The translations under genes were made by a program, and so were the position numbers. The notes under the pieces are model-generated. The model worked only from the letters and a program-made list of their open reading frames with translations. It was not told the DNA's origin and searched no databases. Of a stretch of 47,396 nucleotides of DNA, positions 8,112 to 18,402 are shown in pieces (within the stretch, counting starts at the first letter, position 1; each line of letters starts with the position of its first letter). Origin of the DNA: Sphaerisporangium sp. (lineage in GTDB: Bacteria > Actinomycetota > Actinomycetes > Streptosporangiales > Streptosporangiaceae); NCBI GenBank assembly GCA_025964675.1, contig JAOPYI010000022.1, forward strand, positions 1 to 47,396, read 5' to 3'.

Positions 8112-9157
8112 TCCTTCGGCACCTCCACCTGGGCGCCCTCGCCGACGCCTGTGACCTCGACCACTCCGGCGGTGTCGTCGAACAGGCCGGTCTCGACGGG
8201 GACCGTGGTATGGCGATTTCCCGTGACCGTCACGACGGCGAACCTCCCGCCCGGCTGCGCGAGGAGGGCGACGATCGGCACGGTGAGGACGTTCCTGCGT
8301 TCCTCGACGGTGATCTCCACCTGGACCAGCGCCTGGTCGAGGGCCTTGACCGGCTTGCCCGCGAGCCGGATGGTGATCGGGACGGTGGACTGCGACTGGC
8401 CGCCGTCCTGGGTGGTCGGAGCCGTCACCGCCACCGTGCTGACCTGGGTGACCGTGCCCTTGCGCGTACGGCCGTCGGGGAGCGTGACCACGACCTTGTC
8501 CCCCCGGCGGGTGGAGGGCGCCATCGTGGGGTCGAGCTGCACGGACACGACGGGCACCGCGCTGGTCCCATGCAGGACGCGGCCGGCCGCCGCGCTCCCA
8601 ACGGGCGTGTCGTGGCCGGTCACGCGGAGGGGTCGCGGCAGGAAGACGACCTGGCCGAGGGGTACGGTCCCGGTGACGGGCAGGCCCACGTCGTGCTGCC
8701 ACCGCCGTACGGCGTAGTAGGTGGAGAGGCTGTAGCGGCGGTCCACGGTCAAGCCGGTGTAGCCGAGTGCCCGCAGGTTGCGTTCGAGCTGCTCGACGTC
8801 CGGGCCGGAGGTCATGCCGAGACTGAACGGGCGCCACGCGGGGCGCGAGCCGTACAGCAGGGGCACCTTGCGGCCGTCCACCTCATAGAGCGCGTGCCCC
8901 CGGGTGATCGTCACTCCGATCGCCGGAAGCCGTGTGACGACCCCTCCGCTCCCGTTGACCGCGTACGCGCCGTCGTAGGTAAGGGTGCCGTTCACCTGCT
9001 GGCGCTGGGCCACGTCGCCCGAGGCGACCGGGGCGGTGCCGGTGGCGATGGGCGCCACGGTGACGGCCGGGCCCTCGTCGCGGAGCAGCACCCAGCCGCC
9101 CCCGGCGAGGGCGAGGACGACCACCCCGGCCAGCGAGGTGCTCAGAGCCTTACCCAT
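8108..9157 (-). CDS. efflux adaptor (HlyD-like) with peptidoglycan-binding domain
   Basis: This 349-residue protein has one N-terminal membrane helix (about 7-26) and an extracytoplasmic part. Residues about 118-170 form a PG_binding_1 domain ([18 protein letters not shown]...[15 protein letters not shown]) inserted between the halves of a membrane-fusion-type beta region. This arrangement recurs in Gram-positive MacAB-like systems, where the adaptor may anchor the pump to peptidoglycan instead of an outer-membrane channel. ATG 9157 overlaps the upstream lipoprotein gene by 8 bp. The stop overlaps the ATPase start. Confidence 0.88.
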   Translation of the reverse strand: MGKALSTSLAGVVVLALAGGGWVLLRDEGPAVTVAPIATGTAPVASGDVAQRQQVNGTLTYDGAYAVNGSGGVVTRLPAIGVTITRGHALYEVDGRKVPLLYGSRPAWRPFSLGMTSGPDVEQLERNLRALGYTGLTVDRRYSLSTYYAVRRWQHDVGLPVTGTVPLGQVVFLPRPLRVTGHDTPVGSAAAGRVLHGTSAVPVVSVQLDPTMAPSTRRGDKVVVTLPDGRTRKGTVTQVSTVAVTAPTTQDGGQSQSTVPITIRLAGKPVKALDQALVQVEITVEERRNVLTVPIVALLAQPGGRFAVVTVTGNRHTTVPVETGLFDDTAGVVEVTGVGEGAQVEVPKE

Positions 9158-9680
9158 TGGAGCCCGCCGGCTGCTTGATGGAGATGCCGTGGGAGGGAAA
9201 GTACGGCCTGCAGGCGTCGAGCTGAGTCCTGATGCCCTTCTTGCCGAGGTCGACCAACCGCTTCGGCAGCGGGAAGTCCCCCTGGGCGTCGGGGTCGGGC
9301 CAGTCGCGCAGGCCGTTGTCGCGCATGCAGCGGGCGAGCTGACGGAGCTTGACCAGTTCCGCCGCCGTCACGGACCTGTTCTTCTCCGATGGCGGAAGCC
9401 GGTCGATGATCGACTTGCACGCGTTGAGCACGCTCGCGCTCGGTTTGGGCGTGCCCGGCCCGAAGTCCACCTTGCCGGTCTGGGGGTTGACGACCGGGTC
9501 GGGGAAGCCGGGCACTCCGTGTGCCCGGACGCACCGGGCGAGCTGCTTGTACAGGTCCAGCACCTGGCTCGGCCCCGCGCTCGGGGTCGGCGCGGGTGCC
9601 CCGGCGCCCTGCTTGGGGGCGCAGCCGGCCGACAGGACGGCGAGCGCGCACACCGCTATGATCTTCAATCCGCATCGCAT
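9150..9680 (-). CDS. putative lipoprotein with duplicated Cys-containing repeat
   Basis: This 176-residue protein begins with a lipoprotein signal peptide, with lipobox LSAGC about residues 16-20. The mature part has a Pro/Ala/Ser linker and then two related units, ARCVRAHGVPGFPDP and ARCMRDNGLRDWPDPD. Each is followed by a second cysteine (LNACKS and LDACRP), so two disulfides are likely. ATG 9680 has GGAGG 6 nt upstream. It is the first gene of the four-gene export operon. It could be a substrate-binding or sensory subunit; I know no characterised homologue. Confidence 0.82.
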   Translation of the reverse strand: MRCGLKIIAVCALAVLSAGCAPKQGAGAPAPTPSAGPSQVLDLYKQLARCVRAHGVPGFPDPVVNPQTGKVDFGPGTPKPSASVLNACKSIIDRLPPSEKNRSVTAAELVKLRQLARCMRDNGLRDWPDPDAQGDFPLPKRLVDLGKKGIRTQLDACRPYFPSHGISIKQPAGSNG

Positions 9681-9819
9681 GGAGCGCCTCCGAGGTGGAC
9701 GGCCCCGCGGGAGCCGTGGTCCCAAGGCTTACGGGCGGGGCCCGCTCGCGCATCGCGCCGCGGCGGGGTTGGAACTCCCTCTGGCGGGGGAGGCAGTGAG
9801 GGCAGGAACCCTGACAACT

Positions 9820-9853
9820 CCCCTGATCGGGGCAGGGACGAGCCCCGGGTTTT
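9820..9853 (+). promoter_or_regulatory. two mutually exclusive hairpins upstream of aceE
   Basis: CGGGGC (9828-9833), an 8-nt loop and GCCCCG (9842-9847) are followed by GG and TTTT, like a small intrinsic terminator on the plus strand. The same GGGG run (9829-9832) can instead pair with CCCC at 9820-9823 across a 5-nt loop. No plus-strand gene lies upstream, so the role is unclear. Confidence 0.35.
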
Positions 9854-9862
9854 GTATGATTT

Positions 9863-9890
9863 TTGCTTGCTGGGAGAATCGTCCTACCAT
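9863..9890 (+). promoter_or_regulatory. candidate aceE promoter
   Basis: A -35-like TTGCTT (9863-9868) and a -10-like TACCAT (9885-9890) are separated by 16 bp in a locally AT-rich patch. Transcription would start near 9897 and give a leader of about 145 nt before GTG 10044. Confidence 0.45.
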
Positions 9891-10043
9891 CGGTGGTCTA
9901 GGCCACAGTTGCGCCCCTGCCAGCAGGGACATCTTGGTTACCGGACGGTAGAGATGCACTTTCCGGTGTAAGCGGCCAGGATGGAAGACGACCTAGACAT
10001 CGAAGAAGAGGCCTACCAGTCCATCCTCGGAAGGCGAGACCCA

Positions 10044-12800
<2,757 letters not shown>

Positions 12801-12819
12801 TCCGCTTCCCGGACATCGG

Positions 12820-12851
12820 CAGGCTCCCGCGTGAACATGCGCGGGGGCCTG
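12820..12851 (+). terminator. aceE terminator hairpin
   Basis: CAGGCTCCCGCG and CGCGGGGGCCTG pair over 12 bp with one G-T wobble and an 8-nt loop, 20 bp after the aceE stop. It is followed by TTCT. Confidence 0.7.
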
Positions 12852-12938
12852 TTCTGACCTCCGCCTCCGGGGCTCCGTGATCGCGCCGCGACCAGCCGAT
12901 GTGTCAGACGCGCTTGAGGAGCAGGGGCGCTCCGGGCA

Positions 12939-13658
12939 TCAGTCAAGTGCGGGGTCGCGGGCGATGAGGTCGGGGATGTCCGGGGCGTACTCCTCCAGCT
13001 GCCGCCGCGCCCCCGCCTGCTCGCCCGTGAGCGCCGCGCTGATGATGCGGTCGAGCCGGAACACCCGGACATCCTCCCTGAGCCGGCACCACGCCACCAG
13101 GTACCAGAAACCGCCGCGCCCGCCGATGAAGACGCCCGGCTCGACGTCGCGCTCGGTGGACACGCCGGAACGGTCCTCGTACACGAGGCGCAGCACCCGG
13201 CGGCGCCGCAGGGTGTCCTCGATGACGCGGGAGACCGCGGCCCTGGCGTCGTGCTCGGAGTGCTCGCTCTCGGCGGGCGGGGGAACGCGGGACGCCGGCT
13301 CCCTCCCGCGTTGTCCCTCGGGCACCGGCATGGCGGCCACCAGCTTGCGCAGCGCGCTGCGGGCGTCGGCGGCGAAGGGCTGCTCACCGGCCTGGCTGAG
13401 CACGACGGCGATGGCCACCGCCTCGGCGGGGGTGAAGGCGAGCGGGTGGAGCGACGTCGGCTTGGCTAAGGCGTAACCCCCATCACTGCCGATGTCGGCG
13501 TAGATCGGCACGCCTGCCTGCTGGAGAGCCGAGATGTCGCGCTCGATGGTGCGCACGCTGACCTCTAACCGGGCGCTCAGCTCTCGTGCGGACCGGCACC
13601 GGGGGGAGACGGCGCGCAGCTCCTCGACGAGTGCGTAGAGCCGATCGGTACGGTTCAC
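12939..13658 (-). CDS. HTH/WYL-domain transcriptional regulator
   Basis: This 239-residue regulator has an N-terminal winged HTH (ARELSARLEVSVRTIERDIS, about 23-45, then GGYAL) and a C-terminal WYL domain. The WYL domain includes LVYEDRSG, the FWYLVAWCRLREDVRVFRLD strand pair and the RLDRI motif. WYL domains are thought to bind nucleic acid or nucleotide-like ligands. The target is unknown. GTG 13658 has no Shine-Dalgarno sequence, but TAGCTT ends 6 nt upstream, suggesting a leaderless transcript. It is convergent with aceE and about 100 bp downstream of the PHP gene on the same strand. Confidence 0.9.
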   Translation of the reverse strand: MNRTDRLYALVEELRAVSPRCRSARELSARLEVSVRTIERDISALQQAGVPIYADIGSDGGYALAKPTSLHPLAFTPAEAVAIAVVLSQAGEQPFAADARSALRKLVAAMPVPEGQRGREPASRVPPPAESEHSEHDARAAVSRVIEDTLRRRRVLRLVYEDRSGVSTERDVEPGVFIGGRGGFWYLVAWCRLREDVRVFRLDRIISAALTGEQAGARRQLEEYAPDIPDLIARDPALD

Positions 13659-13755
13659 ATCCCGAAGCTACGCCGGGCCACCGACATTTGGCCCGGCTCG
13701 CACACATCCGCCGGCGACCACGCTCACGTGGTACCGCTCCGGGCGAACGCGCCGC

Positions 13756-14778
13756 CTAGGCGGTGGTCCACGCCAGGAGGTCGTCCAGTGCCCAGGTGTC
13801 GATCACGCGGTCGGCCTCGATGCCGCACCGCACGGCTCGCGCACAGCCGAAGTGCTGCCACTCGAGCTGGCCGGGGGCGTGGGCGTCGGAGTCGATCGAG
13901 AACAGGCATCCCGTCTCGTGCGCCTGCCGGAGCAGCCGCTTCGGCGGGTCGAGCCGGTCGGGACGGGAATTGATCTCGACGGCGACTCCGAACCGGCGGC
14001 ACGCCTCGAAGACGATCTCGGCGTCGAACCCAGACTCGGGCCTGAGGCCGCCTCGCCGGCCACCCGCCCTGACGATGCGCCCGGTGCAGTGTCCCAGCAC
14101 GTCCACGTGCCGGTCGGCGACGGCCGTGACCATCCTGCGGGTCATGTCGTCGGCGTCCATCCTCAGCTTGGAATGGACGCTGGCGACCACGATGTCGAGC
14201 CGGTCGAGCAGCTCGGGCTCCTGGTCGAGCGACCCGTCCGCCAGGATGTCCACCTCGATGCCGGTCAGTATCCGGAAGGGCGCGAGCTTCTCGTTCAGCT
14301 TGGCGATCACGTCGAGCTGCTCGCGGAGCCGAGCCGGCGACAGGCCGTTGGCCACGGTAAGGCGCGGCGAGTGGTCGGTCATGGCGAGGTAGTCGTGGCC
14401 GAGCCCGCGAGCGGCGGCGGCCATCTCCTCGATCGGCGAGCCGCCGTCCGACCAGTCGGAGTGGCTGTGCAGGTCACCCTTGAGCGCGGTCCGCAGGGCG
14501 GCGGTGGCCCCGTCCAGGTCGAGGCCCGCCGTGTCCTCCAGGCGCCGCAGGTAGGTGGGGGTCTGGCCGTCCAGGGCCTCGGTGATCGCGAGGGCGGTGA
14601 CCTTGCCGATGCCCTTCAGATCGGACAGGCCTCCCGATCGCGCGAGCCGTACGAGCTCGTCGCGGGGGATGCCCGCGATGGTCGAAGCGGCGCCGCGAAA
14701 GGCGCGCACCCGGTAGGCCGGCTCTCCTGCCCGCTCCAGGAGAAAGGCGATCCTCTTCAGCGCGTCGACCGGTTCCAC
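13756..14778 (-). CDS. PHP-domain protein with PolX-like helix-hairpin-helix N-terminus
   Basis: This 340-residue protein joins an N-terminal helical domain (IAFLLERAGEPAYRVRAFRGA and the HhH segment LSDLKGIGKVTALAITEAL, about 5-75) to a C-terminal PHP phosphoesterase domain. The PHP metal motifs are DLHSHSDWSDGG, AMTDHS, GIEVDIL, ASVHSK, GHCTGR, EINSRPDRLDP and SIDSDAHAP, a complete trinuclear-type set. It resembles the two ends of a bacterial PolX without the polymerase palm. A repair nuclease or phosphoesterase role is plausible. GTG 14778 matches the domain start; the ribosome site is weak and the frame is open to 15135, across the promoter region. Confidence 0.86.
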   Translation of the reverse strand: MEPVDALKRIAFLLERAGEPAYRVRAFRGAASTIAGIPRDELVRLARSGGLSDLKGIGKVTALAITEALDGQTPTYLRRLEDTAGLDLDGATAALRTALKGDLHSHSDWSDGGSPIEEMAAAARGLGHDYLAMTDHSPRLTVANGLSPARLREQLDVIAKLNEKLAPFRILTGIEVDILADGSLDQEPELLDRLDIVVASVHSKLRMDADDMTRRMVTAVADRHVDVLGHCTGRIVRAGGRRGGLRPESGFDAEIVFEACRRFGVAVEINSRPDRLDPPKRLLRQAHETGCLFSIDSDAHAPGQLEWQHFGCARAVRCGIEADRVIDTWALDDLLAWTTA

Positions 14779-14846
14779 ATTCGCACATCTACCCACCGGT
14801 AAGAGGTTCTCCCTCCCTCCGGCGCCGGCGTTCGCTCGTTGTTGGG

Positions 14847-14895
14847 AGCAGCAAATGAAATTACGGATATATCGGGCATAGGAAACTTTGCTGCT
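14847..14895. repeat. inverted repeat flanking an AT-rich core
   Basis: AGCAGCAAA (14847-14855) and TTTGCTGCT (14887-14895) are perfect 9-bp inverted arms around a 31-bp core. The core is unusually AT-rich for this DNA (it contains GATATAT). It lies in the divergent promoter region between the PHP gene and the glutathionylspermidine-synthase-like operon. Paired regulator sites and an RNA hairpin are both possible. Confidence 0.5.
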
Positions 14896-14956
14896 TGTAG
14901 CTCCGTTGATCGGTCCAAACGGTACGCTGTGCACACTTTTCGAGAGATGGAATTTG

Positions 14957-15400
14957 ATGGCGACACCCGGGCCGGAGCCTGCGCTACCACCCCACCCCTT
15001 GGCACAGCGAACCGGTCCTCCTCCAGGCACGCCGCCCGGGGGCAAAGGCAAGGGCTTGTCCTCCGGCGCGGTCACCCTCGGGACGATGGGCCTGCTGTCC
15101 ACCCTGGTACTCGGGTTCTGCGCCGCCCAGGACACCTTCGCGCAACGGGTGACCGCCGACTGCGTCGACCTCCGCGACCACCAGGCCGACGGGTCCTACC
15201 AGGTCGTGAACGACGGCCAGTGCGACGATCACTACCACGGCTCGTACGGCGCCTACGGCTGGTACTACGGGGGCGTACGGCAGGCCGGCCGGGTCCTCAG
15301 GGGAACGACCATCAGGCCGTCCAACGCGCACGTCGACAGCCGGTCGGGCACGGTGCTCCAGCGAGGCGGCTTCGGCGGCCGGGGATCCGGCGGGGGCTGA
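14957..15400 (+). CDS. small membrane-anchored protein, possible YgiB/YjfM (DUF1190) analogue
   Basis: This 147-residue protein has a Pro/Gly-rich N-terminus, one hydrophobic segment (SSGAVTLGTMGLLSTLVLGF, about 40-60) and an external part with two cysteines (VTADCVDL, NDGQCDDHY). Its tail is Tyr/Gly-rich and ends in QRGGFGGRGSGGG. E. coli YgiB and YjfM precede glutathionylspermidine-synthase-like genes and, as I recall, have a similar RGGFG tail. I infer the same role from position and tail only. ATG 14957 follows GAGATGG by 6 nt. It is 1 bp upstream of the next gene. Confidence 0.65.
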   Translation: MATPGPEPALPPHPLAQRTGPPPGTPPGGKGKGLSSGAVTLGTMGLLSTLVLGFCAAQDTFAQRVTADCVDLRDHQADGSYQVVNDGQCDDHYHGSYGAYGWYYGGVRQAGRVLRGTTIRPSNAHVDSRSGTVLQRGGFGGRGSGGG

Positions 15401-15401
15401 G

Positions 15402-16556
15402 GTGCGGCGACAGGCCTCCACACGGCGGGACGGCTGGGAAAAGATCATCGAGTCGCAGGGGCTGGCCTACCACCGTTCCGCGCACCCGGAGTACCTCACA
15501 CGCCCCTACTGGGACGAGGGGGCGCACTACGTCTTCACCCTGGAACAGGTGCTCGACCTGGAGAGCCAGGTCGAGGAGCTGCACGGCATGTGCCTGGAAG
15601 CGGTGGACCACGTGATCGCGCACAACCGCTTCGGCGACTTCGCGATCCCCGAGTGGGCGGTGCCGGAGGTGGAGGCGTCCTGGCGGCGCCGGGACCCGCA
15701 CGTCTACGGCCGCTTCGACCTTCGCTACGACGGAACCGGGCCCGCCAAGCTGCTCGAGTACAACGCCGACACCCCGACCAGCCTCGTCGAGAGCTCGCTG
15801 ATCCAGTGGTTCTGGCTCAAGGACGTCCACCCGGACGACGACCAGTGGAACTCCCTCCACGAACGCCTGATCGACCGCTGGAAGGAGCTCCCGCTGCAGA
15901 GCGGCCCGGCGCACTTCGCATGGACCAACATGGACGAGACCGGCGAAGAGGTGATGACGCTCGGCTACCTGCAGGAGACGGCCGCGCAGGCGGGCCTGAC
16001 CACCGTCGCCATCGCCATGGAGGACATCGGCTGGGACCCCCTCGCCCGCCGCTTCGTCGACATGGACAAGCGGGTGATCCGTACGCTCTGCAAGCTGTAC
16101 CCGTGGGAGTGGGCGGTCGCCGACCCGTTCGGACCGCAGGCGGTCAGGCACCAGATCTCCATGACCTGGATCGAGCCGCTGTGGAAGATGCTGCTGTCGA
16201 ACAAGGCGCTGCTGGCCATCCTTTGGGAGATGTATCCCGGCCACCCGAACCTGCTCCCCGCCTACCTCGACGGCCCACGTGACCTTCCCGCGTACATCGA
16301 GAAGCCGCTGCTCGGCAGGGAGGGCGCCGGCATGCGGATCGTGACCCCCGGGTCCACCGAGACGACCGACGGTGACTACGGCGCCGAGGGCTACGTCTAC
16401 CAGGAGTTCCGCGCGCTGCCCGACTTCGACGGCTGGCGCCCCGTGCTGGGCGCGTGGGTCGTCGGGGACGAGGCGGCCGGGCTCGGCATCCGGGAGACCT
16501 CGGGCCTGATCACGGATGACTCGTCGTCCTTCGTCCCCCACCGCATCGCTCTCTGA
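15402..16556 (+). CDS. glutathionylspermidine synthase-like ATP-grasp ligase (YgiC/YjfC type)
   Basis: This 384-residue protein is of the YgiC/YjfC type, equal to the C-terminal synthetase domain of GspS without the amidase. Seen motifs are GRFDLRYDGTGPAKLLEYNADTPTSL spread over the pre-ATP-grasp region (about 105-130), EKPLLGREGAG, YVYQEFRALP and the closing GLGIRETSGLITDDSSSFVPH. By family it should join a carboxylate to an amine using ATP. The true substrate is unknown, and actinomycetes generally make mycothiol rather than glutathione. GTG 15402 begins 1 bp after the upstream stop. It is followed by DUF350. Confidence 0.88.
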   Translation: MRRQASTRRDGWEKIIESQGLAYHRSAHPEYLTRPYWDEGAHYVFTLEQVLDLESQVEELHGMCLEAVDHVIAHNRFGDFAIPEWAVPEVEASWRRRDPHVYGRFDLRYDGTGPAKLLEYNADTPTSLVESSLIQWFWLKDVHPDDDQWNSLHERLIDRWKELPLQSGPAHFAWTNMDETGEEVMTLGYLQETAAQAGLTTVAIAMEDIGWDPLARRFVDMDKRVIRTLCKLYPWEWAVADPFGPQAVRHQISMTWIEPLWKMLLSNKALLAILWEMYPGHPNLLPAYLDGPRDLPAYIEKPLLGREGAGMRIVTPGSTETTDGDYGAEGYVYQEFRALPDFDGWRPVLGAWVVGDEAAGLGIRETSGLITDDSSSFVPHRIAL

Positions 16557-16580
16557 CCCCGTGACGCGGTGCGCACCCCC

Positions 16581-16610
16581 GTACGTCCAAGCACGTCCAA
16601 GCACGTCCAA
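16581..16610. repeat. three tandem 10-bp repeats before the DUF350 gene
   Basis: GTACGTCCAA, GCACGTCCAA and GCACGTCCAA lie head to tail and run directly into the GGAG of the DUF350 ribosome-binding site. The 10-bp period is one helical turn. They may be slippage-prone filler or binding sites. Confidence 0.7.
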
Positions 16611-16620
16611 GGAGACACAG

Positions 16621-17070
16621 ATGACCATCGCGCTCGCAGGCCCGCTGGGAGAGGCGCTCGGACGAGGGGCTCTCGCCATCCTCGCGTACGCGGTGCTGGG
16701 CGTCCTGCTGCTGGTCGCCGGCTTCTACGTGATCGACATGGCCACCCCAGGCCGGCTCAGCAAGGTCATCCAGGCCGACCGTAACCCCAACGCCGCGCTG
16801 CTCACCGCCTCCGGCCTCGCGGCCATCGGCCTGATCGTCGCCGCCTCCATCTGGTCCTCGGGCGGTGTGCTCCAGGAAGGACTGCTCGCCACGCTGGTGT
16901 TCGGCCTCGTGGGCATCGCCGTGCAGGCCCTCGGAATGCTCCTTTTCGACCGGGTCGCGGGTATCTCGGTCCGCGAGTTGGTGAGAGAGCCGAAGCTCCA
17001 ACCGGCCGCGGTCGTACTCGGCGTGACCCATCTCGCGATCGGGTTGATCACCGCGGTCGCGGTGATATAG
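16621..17070 (+). CDS. DUF350 membrane protein
   Basis: This 149-residue integral membrane protein has four hydrophobic helices: ILAYAVLGVLLLVAGFYVID (about 20-40), LTASGLAAIGLIVAASIW, LLATLVFGLVGIAVQALGML and the C-terminal VVLGVTHLAIGLITAVAVI. It matches DUF350 (YjfL type). ATG 16621 has AAGGAG 6 nt upstream. In enterobacteria DUF350, DUF1190 and GSP-synthase-like genes form one cluster, and this operon has the same makeup. The biochemical role is unknown. Confidence 0.87.
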   Translation: MTIALAGPLGEALGRGALAILAYAVLGVLLLVAGFYVIDMATPGRLSKVIQADRNPNAALLTASGLAAIGLIVAASIWSSGGVLQEGLLATLVFGLVGIAVQALGMLLFDRVAGISVRELVREPKLQPAAVVLGVTHLAIGLITAVAVI

Positions 17071-17127
17071 CGCACCACCGGCCCCCGTACGGCTGTCGCA
17101 CTCGCGTTGACCTGGCACCCTAGGGAT

Positions 17128-18285
17128 GTGAACGACCGGGTACGTGAGGACACCGCGCGGCGGCTCGAGCGCGCGATGGGAAGTCTCGGCACCGCGGCGA
17201 TGACCCGTATGGACGATCGGCTGCCGTGGTACCGCGCGCTGTCGGCCGAGGACCGCTCCTGGGTCGGCCTGGTGGCCCAGGCCGGGATCGCCGCCTTCGT
17301 CGAGTGGTTCCAGCACGCCGACGAGGGCAGGCCGACCCCGAGCATCGAGATCTTCGGCACCGCTCCGCGCGAGCTGAAGCGCTCCGTGTCGTTACAGCAG
17401 ACGGTCGACCTCGTGCGCGTCGTCGTCGAGGTGGTGGAGGCGGAGGTCCAGGACCTCGCCGCGCCCGGCGGCGAGGAGCTGCTGCGGCAGGCGATGCTGC
17501 GCTACACCCGCGACGTGGCGTTCGCCGCCGCGCACGTCTACGCCCGCGAGGCCGAGGTTCGCGGCGCGTGGGACGCCCGGCTCGAGGCGCTCATCGTCGA
17601 CGCGCTGGTCCGCGGCGAGGTGGACGAGGGGCTGCACTCATGGGCGGCGGCGCTCGGCTGGACGTCCTCCCCCGTCGTGGTCCTGGCGGGGTACGCCCCG
17701 GACGCCGACCCGCAGACGGTCATCGACGGCATGCGCGACAAGGGCCGCCGTCTCGGGCAGGACCTGCTGGCGGGAGTGCAGGGCGACCGCCTGATCGTCA
17801 TCGTGGGCGGCGCCGACAGCATCAAGGACGCCGCCCGCCACGTGGTGCCGCGTTTCGGGCCCGGTCCGATCGTCATCGGCCCGGAGGTCCCCGACCTGCA
17901 CGCGGCGGCCAGCTCCGCACGCGCCGCGACGGCGGGCCTGCGTGCGGCGACGGGGTGGCCCGACGCGCCTCGGCCCGTGCTCGCCGAGGATCTGCTGGCC
18001 GAGCGGGCCATCGACGGCGACGACGACGCCCGCGCCGAGCTGATCGAGAACGTCTACAGGCCGCTCCAGGGCACGCCGCTGCTCGATACGCTGGCGACCT
18101 ACCTTGAGCAGGGGACATCTTTGGAAGCCACGGCGCGTCTGTTGTTCGTCCATCCGAACACGGTGCGTTACCGTCTGAAGAAGATCACAGAGCTGACGGG
18201 CTACCTCCCGACCGAGGGCCGGTCCGCCTTCACCTTGCAGGTCGGGCTGATCCTCGGCAGGCTGTCGCGAACAAGCGTGACCTGA
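17128..18285 (+). CDS. fasR: FasR-like PucR-type transcriptional regulator of fatty acid synthesis
   Basis: This 385-residue regulator has an N-terminal region (RRLERAMGSLGTAA...WVGLVAQAGIAAFVEWF), a GGDEF-like central domain of the CdaR/PucR type and a C-terminal HTH_30 (TLATYLEQGTSLEATARLLF, then VHPNTVRYRLKKITELTG). Its position directly before fabD matches S. coelicolor FasR (SCO2386), which activates fabDHPF, and Rv2242. GTG 17128 is my choice; TTG 17107 is in frame upstream and neither has a strong ribosome site. It probably acts on the inverted repeat at 18306-18328. Confidence 0.85.
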   Translation: MNDRVREDTARRLERAMGSLGTAAMTRMDDRLPWYRALSAEDRSWVGLVAQAGIAAFVEWFQHADEGRPTPSIEIFGTAPRELKRSVSLQQTVDLVRVVVEVVEAEVQDLAAPGGEELLRQAMLRYTRDVAFAAAHVYAREAEVRGAWDARLEALIVDALVRGEVDEGLHSWAAALGWTSSPVVVLAGYAPDADPQTVIDGMRDKGRRLGQDLLAGVQGDRLIVIVGGADSIKDAARHVVPRFGPGPIVIGPEVPDLHAAASSARAATAGLRAATGWPDAPRPVLAEDLLAERAIDGDDDARAELIENVYRPLQGTPLLDTLATYLEQGTSLEATARLLFVHPNTVRYRLKKITELTGYLPTEGRSAFTLQVGLILGRLSRTSVT

Positions 18286-18305
18286 CCAGGGTTCGGTAAC
18301 GGGCC

Positions 18306-18328
18306 GGAAACCGCTACTAGAGGTTTCC
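18306..18328. promoter_or_regulatory. inverted repeat between fasR and fabD, candidate FasR operator
   Basis: GGAAACC, nine spacer bases and GGTTTCC form a perfect dyad 75 bp before the fabD start. A possible CCGACA (18341-18346), 17-bp spacer and TAGCAG (18364-18369) would place the dyad centre near -59, a usual activator position. It could also be a weak fasR terminator, although no T-tract follows. Confidence 0.5.
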
Positions 18329-18402
18329 TACAAAGACCCACCGACAAAGTTCGTACGGATCATTAGCAGTGTGGTGAACTCCTACAGGGCATGGTGGATT
18401 TT

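Larger units (their letters stand above)
9681..10043. other. 363-bp divergent intergenic region, lipoprotein operon / aceE
   Basis: It holds the promoters of the export operon (leftward) and aceE (rightward). Visible elements are a terminator-like hairpin near 9820-9853 and a -35/-10 pair at 9863-9890. The last 63 bp are in frame with aceE (from ATG 9981) and would be coding if the longer start is used. No other gene is supported. Confidence 0.6.

Noticed and set aside
7380-8837. Long open frame (485 residues) that would make the ATPase twice as long
   Set aside because: The extra N-terminal half is an Arg/Pro-rich shadow of the adaptor gene; the ATPase begins at ATG 8111 with an ATGA overlap.
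9954-9971. Five-codon open frame (ATG to TAA) in the aceE leader with a weak GGTAG before it
   Set aside because: Too short to separate from chance; no attenuator codons and no conservation data.
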